A DNA stretch of 64,000 nt from Streptomyces sp. ITFR-16 (GTDB lineage Bacteria; Actinomycetota; Actinomycetes; Streptomycetales; Streptomycetaceae): NCBI RefSeq assembly GCF_031844705.1, contig NZ_CP134609.1, positions 6,572,001 through 6,636,000 on the forward strand, given 5' to 3'. Positions 1 to 7,441 of this stretch are shown here, in pieces. Within the stretch, counting starts at the first letter, position 1. Each line of letters begins with the position of its first letter. The notes below the pieces were generated by a model. It made no database searches and was not told the origin of the DNA. It saw nothing but the letters and a program-made list of their open reading frames with translations. The position numbers and the translations under genes were made by a program.

Positions 1-839
1 TCAAGGGCCCCGAGCTCCTCAACAAGTACGTCGGCGAGACCGAGCGTCACATCCGCCTGGTCTTCCAGCGTGCCCGTGAGAAGGCGAGTGAGGGTACCCC
101 CGTCATCGTCTTCTTCGACGAGATGGAGTCGCTCTTCCGCACCCGCGGATCCGGCGTCAGCTCGGACGTGGAGAACACCATCGTCCCCCAGCTGCTCGCC
201 GAGATCGACGGCGTCGAGGGCCTGGAGAACGTCATCGTCATCGGGGCCTCCAACCGCGAGGACATGATCGACCCCGCCATCCTGCGACCCGGCCGCCTCG
301 ATGTGAAGATCAAGATCGAGCGCCCCGACGCAGAGGCCGCGAAGGACATCTTCGCGAAGTACCTCACGCCCTCGCTGCCCCTGCACGCGGACGACCTCGC
401 GGAGCACACCGGCTCCAAGGAGGCCGCGGCGCACGCCATGATCCAGTCGGTCGTCGAGCGGATGTACACCGAGTCCGAGGAGAACCGCTTCCTCGAGGTC
501 ACGTACGCCAACGGCGACAAGGAGGTCCTGTACTTCAAGGACTTCAACTCCGGCGCGATGATCCAGAACATCGTCGACCGGGCCAAGAAGATGGCCATCA
601 AGGCCTTCCTCGAGCAGGGCCAGAAGGGTCTTCGCGTCTCCCACCTCCTCCAGGCATGCGTGGACGAGTTCAAGGAGAACGAGGACCTGCCGAACACCAC
701 CAACCCGGACGACTGGGCCCGGATCTCCGGCAAGAAGGGTGAGCGGATCGTCTTCATCCGCACACTCGTCACCGGAAAACAGGGTGCCGACACCGGTCGC
801 TCCATCGACACGGTGGCAAACACCGGGCAGTACCTGTAG
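1..839 (+). CDS. arc: proteasomal AAA+ ATPase ARC/Mpa, 3' part
   Basis: This is the C-terminal part of the hexameric AAA+ unfoldase that captures pupylated proteins and feeds them to the 20S proteasome. The 5' end lies outside the window. Visible landmarks are the Walker B segment IVFFDE at about base 106, the sensor/arginine-finger region ASNRED...RPGRLD, and a C-terminus ending GQYL. That terminal tail is the family's docking motif for opening the 20S gate. The reading frame stays open from the window edge to the TAG at 837-839. dop, pup, prcB and prcA follow on the same strand. The assignment is firm; the only limitation is truncation by the window. Confidence 0.96.
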   Translation, partial: KGPELLNKYVGETERHIRLVFQRAREKASEGTPVIVFFDEMESLFRTRGSGVSSDVENTIVPQLLAEIDGVEGLENVIVIGASNREDMIDPAILRPGRLDVKIKIERPDAEAAKDIFAKYLTPSLPLHADDLAEHTGSKEAAAHAMIQSVVERMYTESEENRFLEVTYANGDKEVLYFKDFNSGAMIQNIVDRAKKMAIKAFLEQGQKGLRVSHLLQACVDEFKENEDLPNTTNPDDWARISGKKGERIVFIRTLVTGKQGADTGRSIDTVANTGQYL

Positions 840-846
840 AACGCAG

Positions 847-884
847 ACCGGCTGCGGATGCCCGGCCGGGCATCCGCAGCCGGT
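847..884 (+). terminator. perfect 19+19 bp palindrome after arc
   Basis: Starting 8 bases after the arc stop is a perfect inverted repeat with no loop bases (arms 847-865 and 866-884), followed by a short T-run. It probably terminates arc transcription and separates arc from dop, which has its own -10-like element downstream. Confidence 0.75.
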
Positions 885-955
885 TGCTTTCCGGACAGCC
901 GCCACGACACCGCAGTAATGACGTAATTGATCTCCCCACCAGCACAGAGGCGTTC

Positions 956-961
956 TAGGCT
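956..961 (+). promoter_or_regulatory. -10-like TAGGCT upstream of dop
   Basis: TAGGCT fits the Streptomyces housekeeping -10 pattern TANNNT and lies in the 237-base arc-dop spacer. No good -35 is seen at normal spacing. It implies a leader of about 110 bases for dop. This is a weak, pattern-only call. Confidence 0.35.
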
Positions 962-1076
962 CTGGCGTACCGCCCGGTCGCGCAGTGCGGGGACGGACGG
1001 ACCGCGCACGCACCGGAGAAGCAGCGGTACTTGAGCGCCGCCCCGGAAGGGAGCGCCGCCGGGCAAGGAGGGCCGC

Positions 1077-2588
1077 ATGACCGTACGGCGAGTAATGGGC
1101 ATCGAGACCGAGTACGGGATCTCCGTGCCCGGACACCCCAACGCCAATGCCATGCTCACCTCGTCCCAGATCGTCAACGCGTACGCGGCGGCGATGCACC
1201 GGGCGCGCCGCGCCCGCTGGGACTTCGAGGAGGAGAACCCGCTGCGAGACGCGCGAGGCTTCGACCTCGCCCGCGAGACCGCCGACTCCAGCCAGCTCAC
1301 GGACGAGGACATCGGCCTGGCCAATGTCATCCTCACCAACGGGGCCCGGCTCTACGTCGACCACGCGCACCCCGAGTACAGCTCGCCGGAGATCACCAAT
1401 CCCCGGGACGCGGTCCTGTGGGACAAGGCCGGCGAGCGCATCATGGCCGAGGCCGCCGAGCGCGCGGCCCAGCTCCCCGGCGCCCAGCCGATCCACCTCT
1501 ACAAGAACAACACCGACAACAAGGGCGCCTCGTACGGCACGCACGAGAACTATCTGATGAAGCGCGAGACGCCGTTCTCCGACATCGTGCGCCATCTGAC
1601 CCCGTTCTTCGTCTCGCGCCAGGTCGTCACCGGTGCCGGACGGGTCGGAATCGGCCAGGACGGCCACGAGCACGGCTTCCAGATCAGCCAGCGCGCCGAC
1701 TACTTCGAGGTCGAGGTCGGGCTGGAGACCACCCTCAAGCGCCCGATCATCAACACCCGCGACGAGCCCCACTCCGACGCCGAGAAGTACCGCCGGCTCC
1801 ATGTGATCATCGGCGACGCGAACCTCTCGGAGATCTCCACCTACCTCAAGCTGGGCACCACCTCGCTCGTCCTGTCCATGATCGAGGACGGCTTCATCAA
1901 CGTCGACCTGGCCGTGGACCAGCCCGTGCGCACGCTGCACGAGGTCTCCCACGACCCGGACCTCCGGCAGCTGATCACGCTGCGCAGCGGCCGGACACTC
2001 ACCGCTGTGCAGCTCCAGATGGAGTACTTCGAGCTGGGCCGCAAATACGTCGAGGAGCGGTACGGGGCGGACGCCGACGAGCAGACCAAGGACATCCTGG
2101 TCCGCTGGGAGGACACGCTGAACCGGCTGGAGAACGACCCGATGAGCCTGTCCGGCGAGCTGGACTGGATCGCCAAGCGGGAGCTCATGGAGGGCTACCG
2201 GCGCCGCGACGGGCTGGACTGGGACGCCGCCCGGCTGCACCTGGTGGACCTGCAGTACGCGGACGTACGGCCCGACAAGGGCCTGTACAACCGTCTGGCG
2301 GCCCGCGGCCGGATGAAACGCCTGCTGGACGAGAGCGAGGTCGAGCAGGCCCGTACGGCGCCTCCTGAGGACACCAGGGCGTATTTTCGCGGTCGCTGTC
2401 TGGAACAGTACGCGGACGACGTCGCGGCGGCCTCCTGGGACTCGGTGATCTTCGATCTGCCGGGCCACGACTCGCTCCAGCGGGTCCCCACGATGGAGCC
2501 CCTGCGGGGCACCCGCGACCATGTGAAGGCCCTGCTGGACCGCTGCCGTACGGCGGAAGAGCTGGTCCGCGTGCTGTCGGGCGGCTGA
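1077..2588 (+). CDS. dop: Pup deamidase/depupylase Dop
   Basis: This 503-residue enzyme of the carboxylate-amine ligase-like Pup family removes Pup from proteins and, in species with GGQ-ending Pup, deamidates it. The N-terminal GIETEYG motif binds ATP/Mg. Asp95 in the segment NGARLYVDHAHPEYS aligns with the catalytic aspartate of the family. The insert rich in basic and acidic residues at about residues 40-60 (the Dop loop) is absent from PafA encoded at 7442, which separates the two paralogues. The ATG is preceded by AGGAGG at good spacing. Because the local Pup already ends in Glu, the deamidase activity should not be needed here and depupylation is the likely role. Confidence 0.96.
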   Translation: MTVRRVMGIETEYGISVPGHPNANAMLTSSQIVNAYAAAMHRARRARWDFEEENPLRDARGFDLARETADSSQLTDEDIGLANVILTNGARLYVDHAHPEYSSPEITNPRDAVLWDKAGERIMAEAAERAAQLPGAQPIHLYKNNTDNKGASYGTHENYLMKRETPFSDIVRHLTPFFVSRQVVTGAGRVGIGQDGHEHGFQISQRADYFEVEVGLETTLKRPIINTRDEPHSDAEKYRRLHVIIGDANLSEISTYLKLGTTSLVLSMIEDGFINVDLAVDQPVRTLHEVSHDPDLRQLITLRSGRTLTAVQLQMEYFELGRKYVEERYGADADEQTKDILVRWEDTLNRLENDPMSLSGELDWIAKRELMEGYRRRDGLDWDAARLHLVDLQYADVRPDKGLYNRLAARGRMKRLLDESEVEQARTAPPEDTRAYFRGRCLEQYADDVAAASWDSVIFDLPGHDSLQRVPTMEPLRGTRDHVKALLDRCRTAEELVRVLSGG

Positions 2589-2666
2589 AAGGGTCCCCGG
2601 CTGGGAATCATTCCGATGACCTCCGGACGTTGAGACAAGTACCGGGCCAATGTCGGACCCCGTAGG

Positions 2667-2672
2667 TAGGGT
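2667..2672 (+). promoter_or_regulatory. -10-like TAGGGT upstream of pup
   Basis: TAGGGT sits about 37 bases before the pup ATG in the dop-pup gap. It matches the TANNNT -10 pattern and suggests pup can be transcribed independently of dop. No convincing -35 was seen. Confidence 0.4.
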
Positions 2673-2708
2673 CTGATCAAGTGCTTCGAACCGAGCGGGG
2701 TGAGCTAC

Positions 2709-2927
2709 ATGGCGACCAAGGACACCGGCGGCGGACAGCAGAAGGCGACGCGCTCCACCGAGGAGGTCGAGGAGCAGGCGCAGGACGCGCAGGCATCCGA
2801 GGACCTCAAGGAACGGCAGGAGAAGCTGAGCGACGACGTCGACGACGTCCTCGACGAGATCGATGACGTCCTCGAGGCCAATGCCGAGGACTTCGTCCGC
2901 TCCTTCGTTCAAAAGGGCGGCGAGTAA
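2709..2927 (+). CDS. pup: prokaryotic ubiquitin-like protein Pup
   Basis: Pup is the small disordered tag joined through its C-terminal glutamate to substrate lysines. The predicted protein is 72 residues, starts MATKDTGGGQQ, and has the coiled-coil region (residues 20-58) that ARC recognises. It ends VQKGGE, so the C-terminal residue is already Glu. A GTG 9 bases upstream (2700) is in frame, but the ATG gives the conserved N-terminus and is preferred. It lies between dop and the proteasome subunits. Identity is certain. Confidence 0.97.
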   Translation: MATKDTGGGQQKATRSTEEVEEQAQDAQASEDLKERQEKLSDDVDDVLDEIDDVLEANAEDFVRSFVQKGGE

Positions 2928-2965
2928 CCGGCACGGCGCCCTCGGGGGCCGGCGACCGGCGTGCG

Positions 2966-3223
2966 GTGCGGGCGGGTGCCCGCACCGCACGGCCGCAGGC
3001 GCGGACCGTGCGGTCGGTCCGCATTCCGAATGCCTCCGCCGCACATGTGGATCACTGCCCTCGGACGGGTAGGGTCCGTGGCATACGGTGCTTCAACTGC
3101 AATTCGGCCGTAGGCAAGTTGGGAGATGATCCTGACACCTTGCGCAGGGCCATCGCTTACCTGGAGGGAAACGCGTGGAAGCCAACACTCGTAGCACCGG
3201 GCGTCTACCAGCTGCCTTCCTGA
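2966..3223 (+). CDS. small endonuclease VII-like protein between pup and prcB
   Basis: This 85-residue ORF has a recognisable recombination endonuclease VII segment in its C-terminal half: HVDHCPRTGRVRGIRCFNCN, then AVGKLGDDPDTLRRAIAYLEG. The usual motif is closer to HVDHDHxTGRVRG with two CxxC zinc pairs. Here one pair (CFNC) remains, the second catalytic-site His is Pro, and the N-terminal CxxC pair is missing, so nuclease activity is doubtful. The start (GTG) is uncertain and no strong RBS is visible. The 3' end overlaps the prcB start by 49 bases. Streptomyces commonly carry such an ORF at this place, so it is probably real or a degenerate relic rather than chance. Confidence 0.6.
   Translation: MRAGARTARPQARTVRSVRIPNASAAHVDHCPRTGRVRGIRCFNCNSAVGKLGDDPDTLRRAIAYLEGNAWKPTLVAPGVYQLPS
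3070..3075 (+). promoter_or_regulatory. -10-like TAGGGT upstream of prcB
   Basis: TAGGGT lies inside the endonuclease VII-like ORF, about 100 bases before prcB. It repeats the -10-like element seen before pup, so prcBA may have a dedicated promoter embedded in the preceding ORF. Confidence 0.35.
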
Positions 3224-4020
3224 CGCCCGGGTCCTCTTCCTTCATGGACTTCCTGTCCGACCAGTCGCCCGGGATGCTTCCGGGCAACCGGCAGCTGCCG
3301 CCCATGAAGGGGGCCATCGAGGCGCCGCACGGCACCACCATCGTCGCGGCGACCTTCCCCGGCGGAGTCGTCCTGGCCGGTGACCGGCGGGCGACCATGG
3401 GCAACATGATCGCGCAGCGCGACATCGAGAAGGTCTTCCCCGCCGACGAGTACTCGGCGGTGGGTATCGCCGGTACGGCGGGGTTGGCCGTGGAGATGGT
3501 CAAGCTCTTCCAGCTGGAGCTGGAGCACTTCGAGAAGGTGGAGGGGGCCCAGCTCTCCCTGGAGGGCAAGGCGAACCGGCTCTCCACGATGATCCGCAGC
3601 AATCTGGCGATGGCCATGCAGGGCCTCGCCGTGGTGCCGCTCTTCGCCGGCTACGACGTCGACCGCGAGCGGGGCCGGATCTTCAGCTACGACGTCACCG
3701 GCGGCCGTTCCGAGGAGCACGGGTACGCGTCCACCGGCTCCGGGTCGATCTTCGCCCGCGGCTCGATGAAGAAGCTCTACCGCGAGGACCTGACGGAGGA
3801 GCAGACGCTCACGCTGGTCGTGCAGGCGCTGTACGACGCGGCGGACGACGACTCGGCGACCGGTGGACCGGACGTGGCCCGCCGTATCTATCCGATCGTC
3901 ACCGTCATCACCGACGAGGGCTTCCGGAAGCTGACCGAGACGGAATCCTCCGAGATCGCCCGCTCGATTCTGGAACGCCGGCTGGAACAGCCCGACGGCC
4001 CGCGCGCCGCGCTGCTCTGA
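3175..4020 (+). CDS. prcB: 20S proteasome beta subunit
   Basis: This is the catalytic beta subunit, 281 residues. A propeptide of about 53 residues is followed by GTTIVAATF, in which Thr54 becomes the N-terminal nucleophile after autocleavage. GDRRATMGN and the Ntn-hydrolase core follow. The GTG start has GGAGGG upstream. It overlaps the 3' end of the endonuclease VII-like ORF and is followed by prcA after 59 bases, which is the usual beta-alpha order. Assembly is as a 28-subunit barrel with PrcA. Confidence 0.97.
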   Translation: MEANTRSTGRLPAAFLTPGSSSFMDFLSDQSPGMLPGNRQLPPMKGAIEAPHGTTIVAATFPGGVVLAGDRRATMGNMIAQRDIEKVFPADEYSAVGIAGTAGLAVEMVKLFQLELEHFEKVEGAQLSLEGKANRLSTMIRSNLAMAMQGLAVVPLFAGYDVDRERGRIFSYDVTGGRSEEHGYASTGSGSIFARGSMKKLYREDLTEEQTLTLVVQALYDAADDDSATGGPDVARRIYPIVTVITDEGFRKLTETESSEIARSILERRLEQPDGPRAALL

Positions 4021-4079
4021 CCGTTCCTTCCGAGGCTTCTTCGATGCTCTTGTCACTGACAGAAAGGGACGGATAGCCG

Positions 4080-4946
4080 GTGTCGACGCCGTTCTATGTC
4101 TCACCTCAGCAGGCCATGGCCGACCGGGCGGAATACGCCCGGAAGGGCATCGCCCGTGGTCGCAGCCTGGTTGTGCTGCAGTACGCCGACGGCATTGTGT
4201 TCGTCGGCGAGAACCCGTCCCGTGCGCTGCACAAGTTCAGCGAGATCTATGACCGGATCGGTTTCGCCGCGGCCGGCAAGTACAACGAGTACGAGAATCT
4301 CCGCATCGGCGGGGTGCGCTATGCGGATCTGCGCGGATACACCTATGACCGCGACGATGTGACGGCGCGTGGACTGGCGAATGTCTACGCGCAGACGCTC
4401 GGCACCATCTTCTCCAGCGCGGCCGAGAAGCCGTACGAGGTGGAGCTGGTCGTCGCCGAGGTGGGCGCGGAGCCGGACGGCGACCAGATCTACCGGCTGC
4501 CGCACGACGGCTCGATCGTGGACGAGCACGGCTCGGTCGCGGTCGGCGGCAACGCCGAGCAGATCAGTACCTTCCTCGACCAGCGCCACCGTGACGGGAT
4601 GTCCCTCGCCGAAGCGCTGAAGCTGGCGGTGCAGGCGCTGTCCCGCGATCCCAACGGAAGCGAGCGGGAGATCCCCGCGGAGCGGCTGGAGGTCGCGGTC
4701 CTGGACCGTACGAGGCCGCAGCAGCGCAAGTTCAAGCGGATCGTCGGGCGGCAGCTGGCCCGGCTGCTGGAGGCGGACGGCGCCGGTTCGACGCCGACCG
4801 ACGCCCCCTCGGACACGGAGGACGGCGACGGCACGGACGCCCCCAGGACGGCCGCTCCGGACACCGGTGGCGCCAAGGATTCCAAGGGCTCCAAGGACGC
4901 CGGCGGCTCCAAGGACTCCACCGATTCCGGCGGGGACGTGGAGTAA
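4080..4946 (+). CDS. prcA: 20S proteasome alpha subunit
   Basis: This 288-residue subunit forms the outer rings and gate of the 20S barrel. The N-terminal alpha signature (FYVSPQQAMADRAEYARKGI) and the alpha/beta core extend to about residue 230. After that comes a long low-complexity acidic tail rich in Ser, Asp, Gly and Lys with repeated K-D/G-S units. This tail extends beyond the usual core and is common in Streptomyces PrcA. The GTG start is preceded by AAGGGACGG. A hairpin follows the stop. Confidence 0.96.
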   Translation: MSTPFYVSPQQAMADRAEYARKGIARGRSLVVLQYADGIVFVGENPSRALHKFSEIYDRIGFAAAGKYNEYENLRIGGVRYADLRGYTYDRDDVTARGLANVYAQTLGTIFSSAAEKPYEVELVVAEVGAEPDGDQIYRLPHDGSIVDEHGSVAVGGNAEQISTFLDQRHRDGMSLAEALKLAVQALSRDPNGSEREIPAERLEVAVLDRTRPQQRKFKRIVGRQLARLLEADGAGSTPTDAPSDTEDGDGTDAPRTAAPDTGGAKDSKGSKDAGGSKDSTDSGGDVE

Positions 4947-4965
4947 CCGCTCGACAGGTCTCGCC

Positions 4966-4996
4966 GCCCCGGTCCGCCCTCCCGGCGGGCCGGGGC
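4966..4996. terminator. hairpin between convergent prcA and lacI-type gene
   Basis: Arms at 4966-4978 and 4984-4996 pair over 13 positions with one G-T wobble around a 5-base loop. It lies between the prcA stop and the stop of the convergent regulator, so it may serve both directions. Confidence 0.65.
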
Positions 4997-5000
4997 ACTG

Positions 5001-6038
5001 TCATGCGCCCCGGTGGCCGGGCGGCGGTGCCGAGGAGCCCCGGACGACCAGCCGCACCGGCAGGCTGCCGGACTCGGCCGCGCGGCCGTCCAGGACGGCC
5101 AGCAGGGCGTTCATGCCGCGCTCTCCGACCCGCTCGGCGGGCAGCTGCACGGTGGTCAGCTCCGGCTCGACCGCCGTGGCGAGGGCCAGGTCGTCGAAGC
5201 CGGTGACGGAGAGGTCGTCGGGCACCCGCAGCCCGAGCCGACGGGCGGCCTTGCACGCTCCCGCGGCCAGGATGTCGTCGTCGCACACGACGGCGGTGGC
5301 CCGGGGGCCGGAGGCGCTCAGCGTGCGCTCGGCGGCCTCGCGCCCGGCCCGCACGTCCAGAGCGGACGGCACGGTACGCACCTCGGCGCCGGGGACGCCG
5401 CGCAGGGCCTCGTGCAGGGCGCGGGCGCGGACGGCGAACGTCCAGGTGTCGACGGCCGATGCGAGATGGACGAAGCGGCGGTGGCCCAGGGCGAGCAGAT
5501 GCTCCGTCACCTGGCGCATCCCGTCGGCGATGTCGAGGTTGACCCGGGCGGCGGGCCCCGGCGCCGAGGGGTCGCTGTCCAGCATGACCAGGGGGACGTC
5601 GGCGCCGTGCAGGGCGTCGAGCGCGTCGGCGGCCATCGACGAGGCGATGACCCCGTCCAGCGCGGCGCGCGCGGAGGCGAAGGGGTCCCGCGCCGGGCCC
5701 GTGCCGTCCGGCGAGGGGTAGAGGACCACGCCGAAGCCGTGCTCGGCGGCGACCGCGGCGGCCCCGGTGTACACCCGGGCGAAGAACTCGTTGGTGAGGG
5801 CCGGGACGACGAGCAGGGCGGTCCTGGTGTGGCCGAGGCGGAGATTGCGGGCGGCCAGGTTGGGGCGGTAGCCGAGCCCCCGGGCGGCCTCGCGCACCCG
5901 TCCGGCGGTGGTCTCGGAGACTCTGCCCCGCCACTTGTCGCCGAGGACCAGGGAGACGGTGGCCTGGGAGACGCCTGCGGCCCGTGCGACGTCCCGGCTG
6001 GTGGGCCGGGGCGTACCGGGCGGTGCTGGGCTGGACAC
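5001..6038 (-). CDS. LacI-family transcriptional regulator
   Basis: The N-terminal helix-turn-helix is typical of LacI (TSRDVARAAGVSQATVSLVL), followed by a periplasmic-binding-protein-like effector domain. The start is placed at GTG 6038 (345 residues) because GGAGG sits 6 bases before it. A longer frame from GTG 6095 has no ribosome site and its start would abut an operator-like TACGTA. It diverges from the MFS gene at 6173, and the shared 77-134 base gap carries paired TACGTA sites. It probably represses that transporter and itself. The ligand cannot be read from sequence. Confidence 0.88.
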   Translation of the reverse strand: MSSPAPPGTPRPTSRDVARAAGVSQATVSLVLGDKWRGRVSETTAGRVREAARGLGYRPNLAARNLRLGHTRTALLVVPALTNEFFARVYTGAAAVAAEHGFGVVLYPSPDGTGPARDPFASARAALDGVIASSMAADALDALHGADVPLVMLDSDPSAPGPAARVNLDIADGMRQVTEHLLALGHRRFVHLASAVDTWTFAVRARALHEALRGVPGAEVRTVPSALDVRAGREAAERTLSASGPRATAVVCDDDILAAGACKAARRLGLRVPDDLSVTGFDDLALATAVEPELTTVQLPAERVGERGMNALLAVLDGRAAESGSLPVRLVVRGSSAPPPGHRGA

Positions 6039-6099
6039 GCGGGGCCTCCGGGCCGGTCGGGGCAGGCGCCGTGAGGTGGACCTGCGGACTGCCACATGG

Positions 6100-6130
6100 T
6101 ACGTATGAACCTGGAAGTTATACGTAAAAC
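6100..6130. promoter_or_regulatory. paired TACGTA operator-like sites between lacI-type and MFS genes
   Basis: TACGTA occurs at 6100-6105 and again at 6121-6126, 21 bases apart (two helical turns). The second lies in GTTATACGTAAAAC (6117-6130), a near-palindrome with a central CG as expected of LacI-family operators. The location between the divergent genes supports an operator pair. Confidence 0.55.
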
Positions 6131-6172
6131 CTCGACCGTCCGGACAGGGCGCCCGGGGGAGAGGGGCGGGAC

Positions 6173-7432
6173 ATGGCCGCGGGATATCTGGACATCCTCC
6201 GGGCGCGGCATGCCGCCCGGCTGCTGACGGGCACGCTGGTGGGGCGGCTGCCGAACGCCACGGCGCCCATCGCGATCGTGCTGTTCACCCGCGCGGAGAG
6301 CGGCAGCTACGCCCTCGCGGGGGCGCTCGCCGCGGTGTACGGACTGGCCACCGCAGTCGGGCAGCCCCTGCTGGGCCGCGCCGTCGACCTGTACGGCCAG
6401 CCGCGCGTCCAGCTGCCCTGCGCCGTCCTGTCCGCGCTCGGCATGGCCGTGCTCGCCCTGACGGGCTTCGGGTCGCTGCCGCTCGCCTATGCGGCGGTCA
6501 CCGTGGCCGGGCTGTTCACCCCGCCCCTGGAGGGCGGGCTGCGGGCCCTGTGGCCGAGCGTCCTCGGCGGCGAGGAGCGGGTGCACCGTGCCTACGCCAT
6601 GGACGCGGTCGCCCAGGAGGTCATGTTCACCGTGGGCCCGCTCCTGGTGACCCTGCTGGTCTCCCTCTGGTCGCCGGCTGCTGCCCTGCTCGTCATCAAC
6701 GTCATCGGTGTGCTGGGGGCGCTCACCGTCGTGCTGTCCGAGCCCTCGCGGAACTGGCGCTCCGCGCCGCGCGAGGCGCACTGGCTGGGCGCCCTGCGCT
6801 CGCCCGGGCTGCTGGCGCTGCTGGGGTCGTTCTTCTTCGTCGGACTGGCCCTGGGGTCCATCACGGTGGCCGGTGTGGCCTACGCCGACGACCAGGGCCG
6901 GGAGTCGGTCTACGGCTGGCTGATGGCCGCCCTGGGGCTCGGCGCGCTGATCGGCGGCGCGCTGTACGGGGCGCGGCAGTGGGCCGGGCCGCCGGAGCGC
7001 CGGCTGCGGGTGATCGTGGCGCTGCTCGCGCTCGGCTACCTCCCGTTGGTGCTGACGCCCGGAGTGGTGGCGATGACCGTGCTGGCGGCCGTCGCCGGAG
7101 TGTTCCTCGCGCCCGCGATCGCCTGCTCGTTCATCGTGGTCGACCGGCACGCCCCGAGGGGCACCGTGACGGAGGCCTTCTCCTGGCTCGTGACCACGTT
7201 CGGGGTGGGCGCCGCCGCCGGGACCGCGGTGGCCGGCCCGGCCGTGGAGCTGGGCGGGACGGCGTGGAGCTTCGCCGTCGCGGGGGCCGGTGGAGTGGCC
7301 GCGCTCGTCGTTCTGCTGGCGACCGGAAGGGTCCTCGCAGCTCCCGGCCGTAGCGCTGTCGCGGTGCGAGGATCGGAAAATGATCGAAACGGTGCCGTCG
7401 AACCCGGTTTCAGCTCGGGCCATCAGGCGTAA
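6173..7432 (+). CDS. major facilitator superfamily transporter
   Basis: This 419-residue polytopic membrane protein has about 12 hydrophobic helices and MFS-like repeats, with a charged central loop near residues 195-205. It resembles drug or sugar exporters of the MFS_1 group, and no substrate motif is evident. The ATG follows a GAGAGGGGCGGG ribosome site. The LacI-type gene is divergent and presumably controls it. pafA begins only 9 bases downstream, so read-through from this gene may contribute to pafA expression. Confidence 0.85.
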   Translation: MAAGYLDILRARHAARLLTGTLVGRLPNATAPIAIVLFTRAESGSYALAGALAAVYGLATAVGQPLLGRAVDLYGQPRVQLPCAVLSALGMAVLALTGFGSLPLAYAAVTVAGLFTPPLEGGLRALWPSVLGGEERVHRAYAMDAVAQEVMFTVGPLLVTLLVSLWSPAAALLVINVIGVLGALTVVLSEPSRNWRSAPREAHWLGALRSPGLLALLGSFFFVGLALGSITVAGVAYADDQGRESVYGWLMAALGLGALIGGALYGARQWAGPPERRLRVIVALLALGYLPLVLTPGVVAMTVLAAVAGVFLAPAIACSFIVVDRHAPRGTVTEAFSWLVTTFGVGAAAGTAVAGPAVELGGTAWSFAVAGAGGVAALVVLLATGRVLAAPGRSAVAVRGSENDRNGAVEPGFSSGHQA

Positions 7433-7441
7433 TGTTCAGTC

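Noticed and set aside
2700..2708. GTG at 2700 as the pup start
   Set aside because: The ATG at 2709 gives the conserved MATKDTGG N-terminus and the usual 72-residue length.
6039..6095. GTG at 6095 as start of the LacI-family regulator
   Set aside because: There is no ribosome site, the codon lies beside the operator-like TACGTA, and the added residues are Arg/Pro rich and not part of the LacI fold. GTG 6038 has GGAGG.
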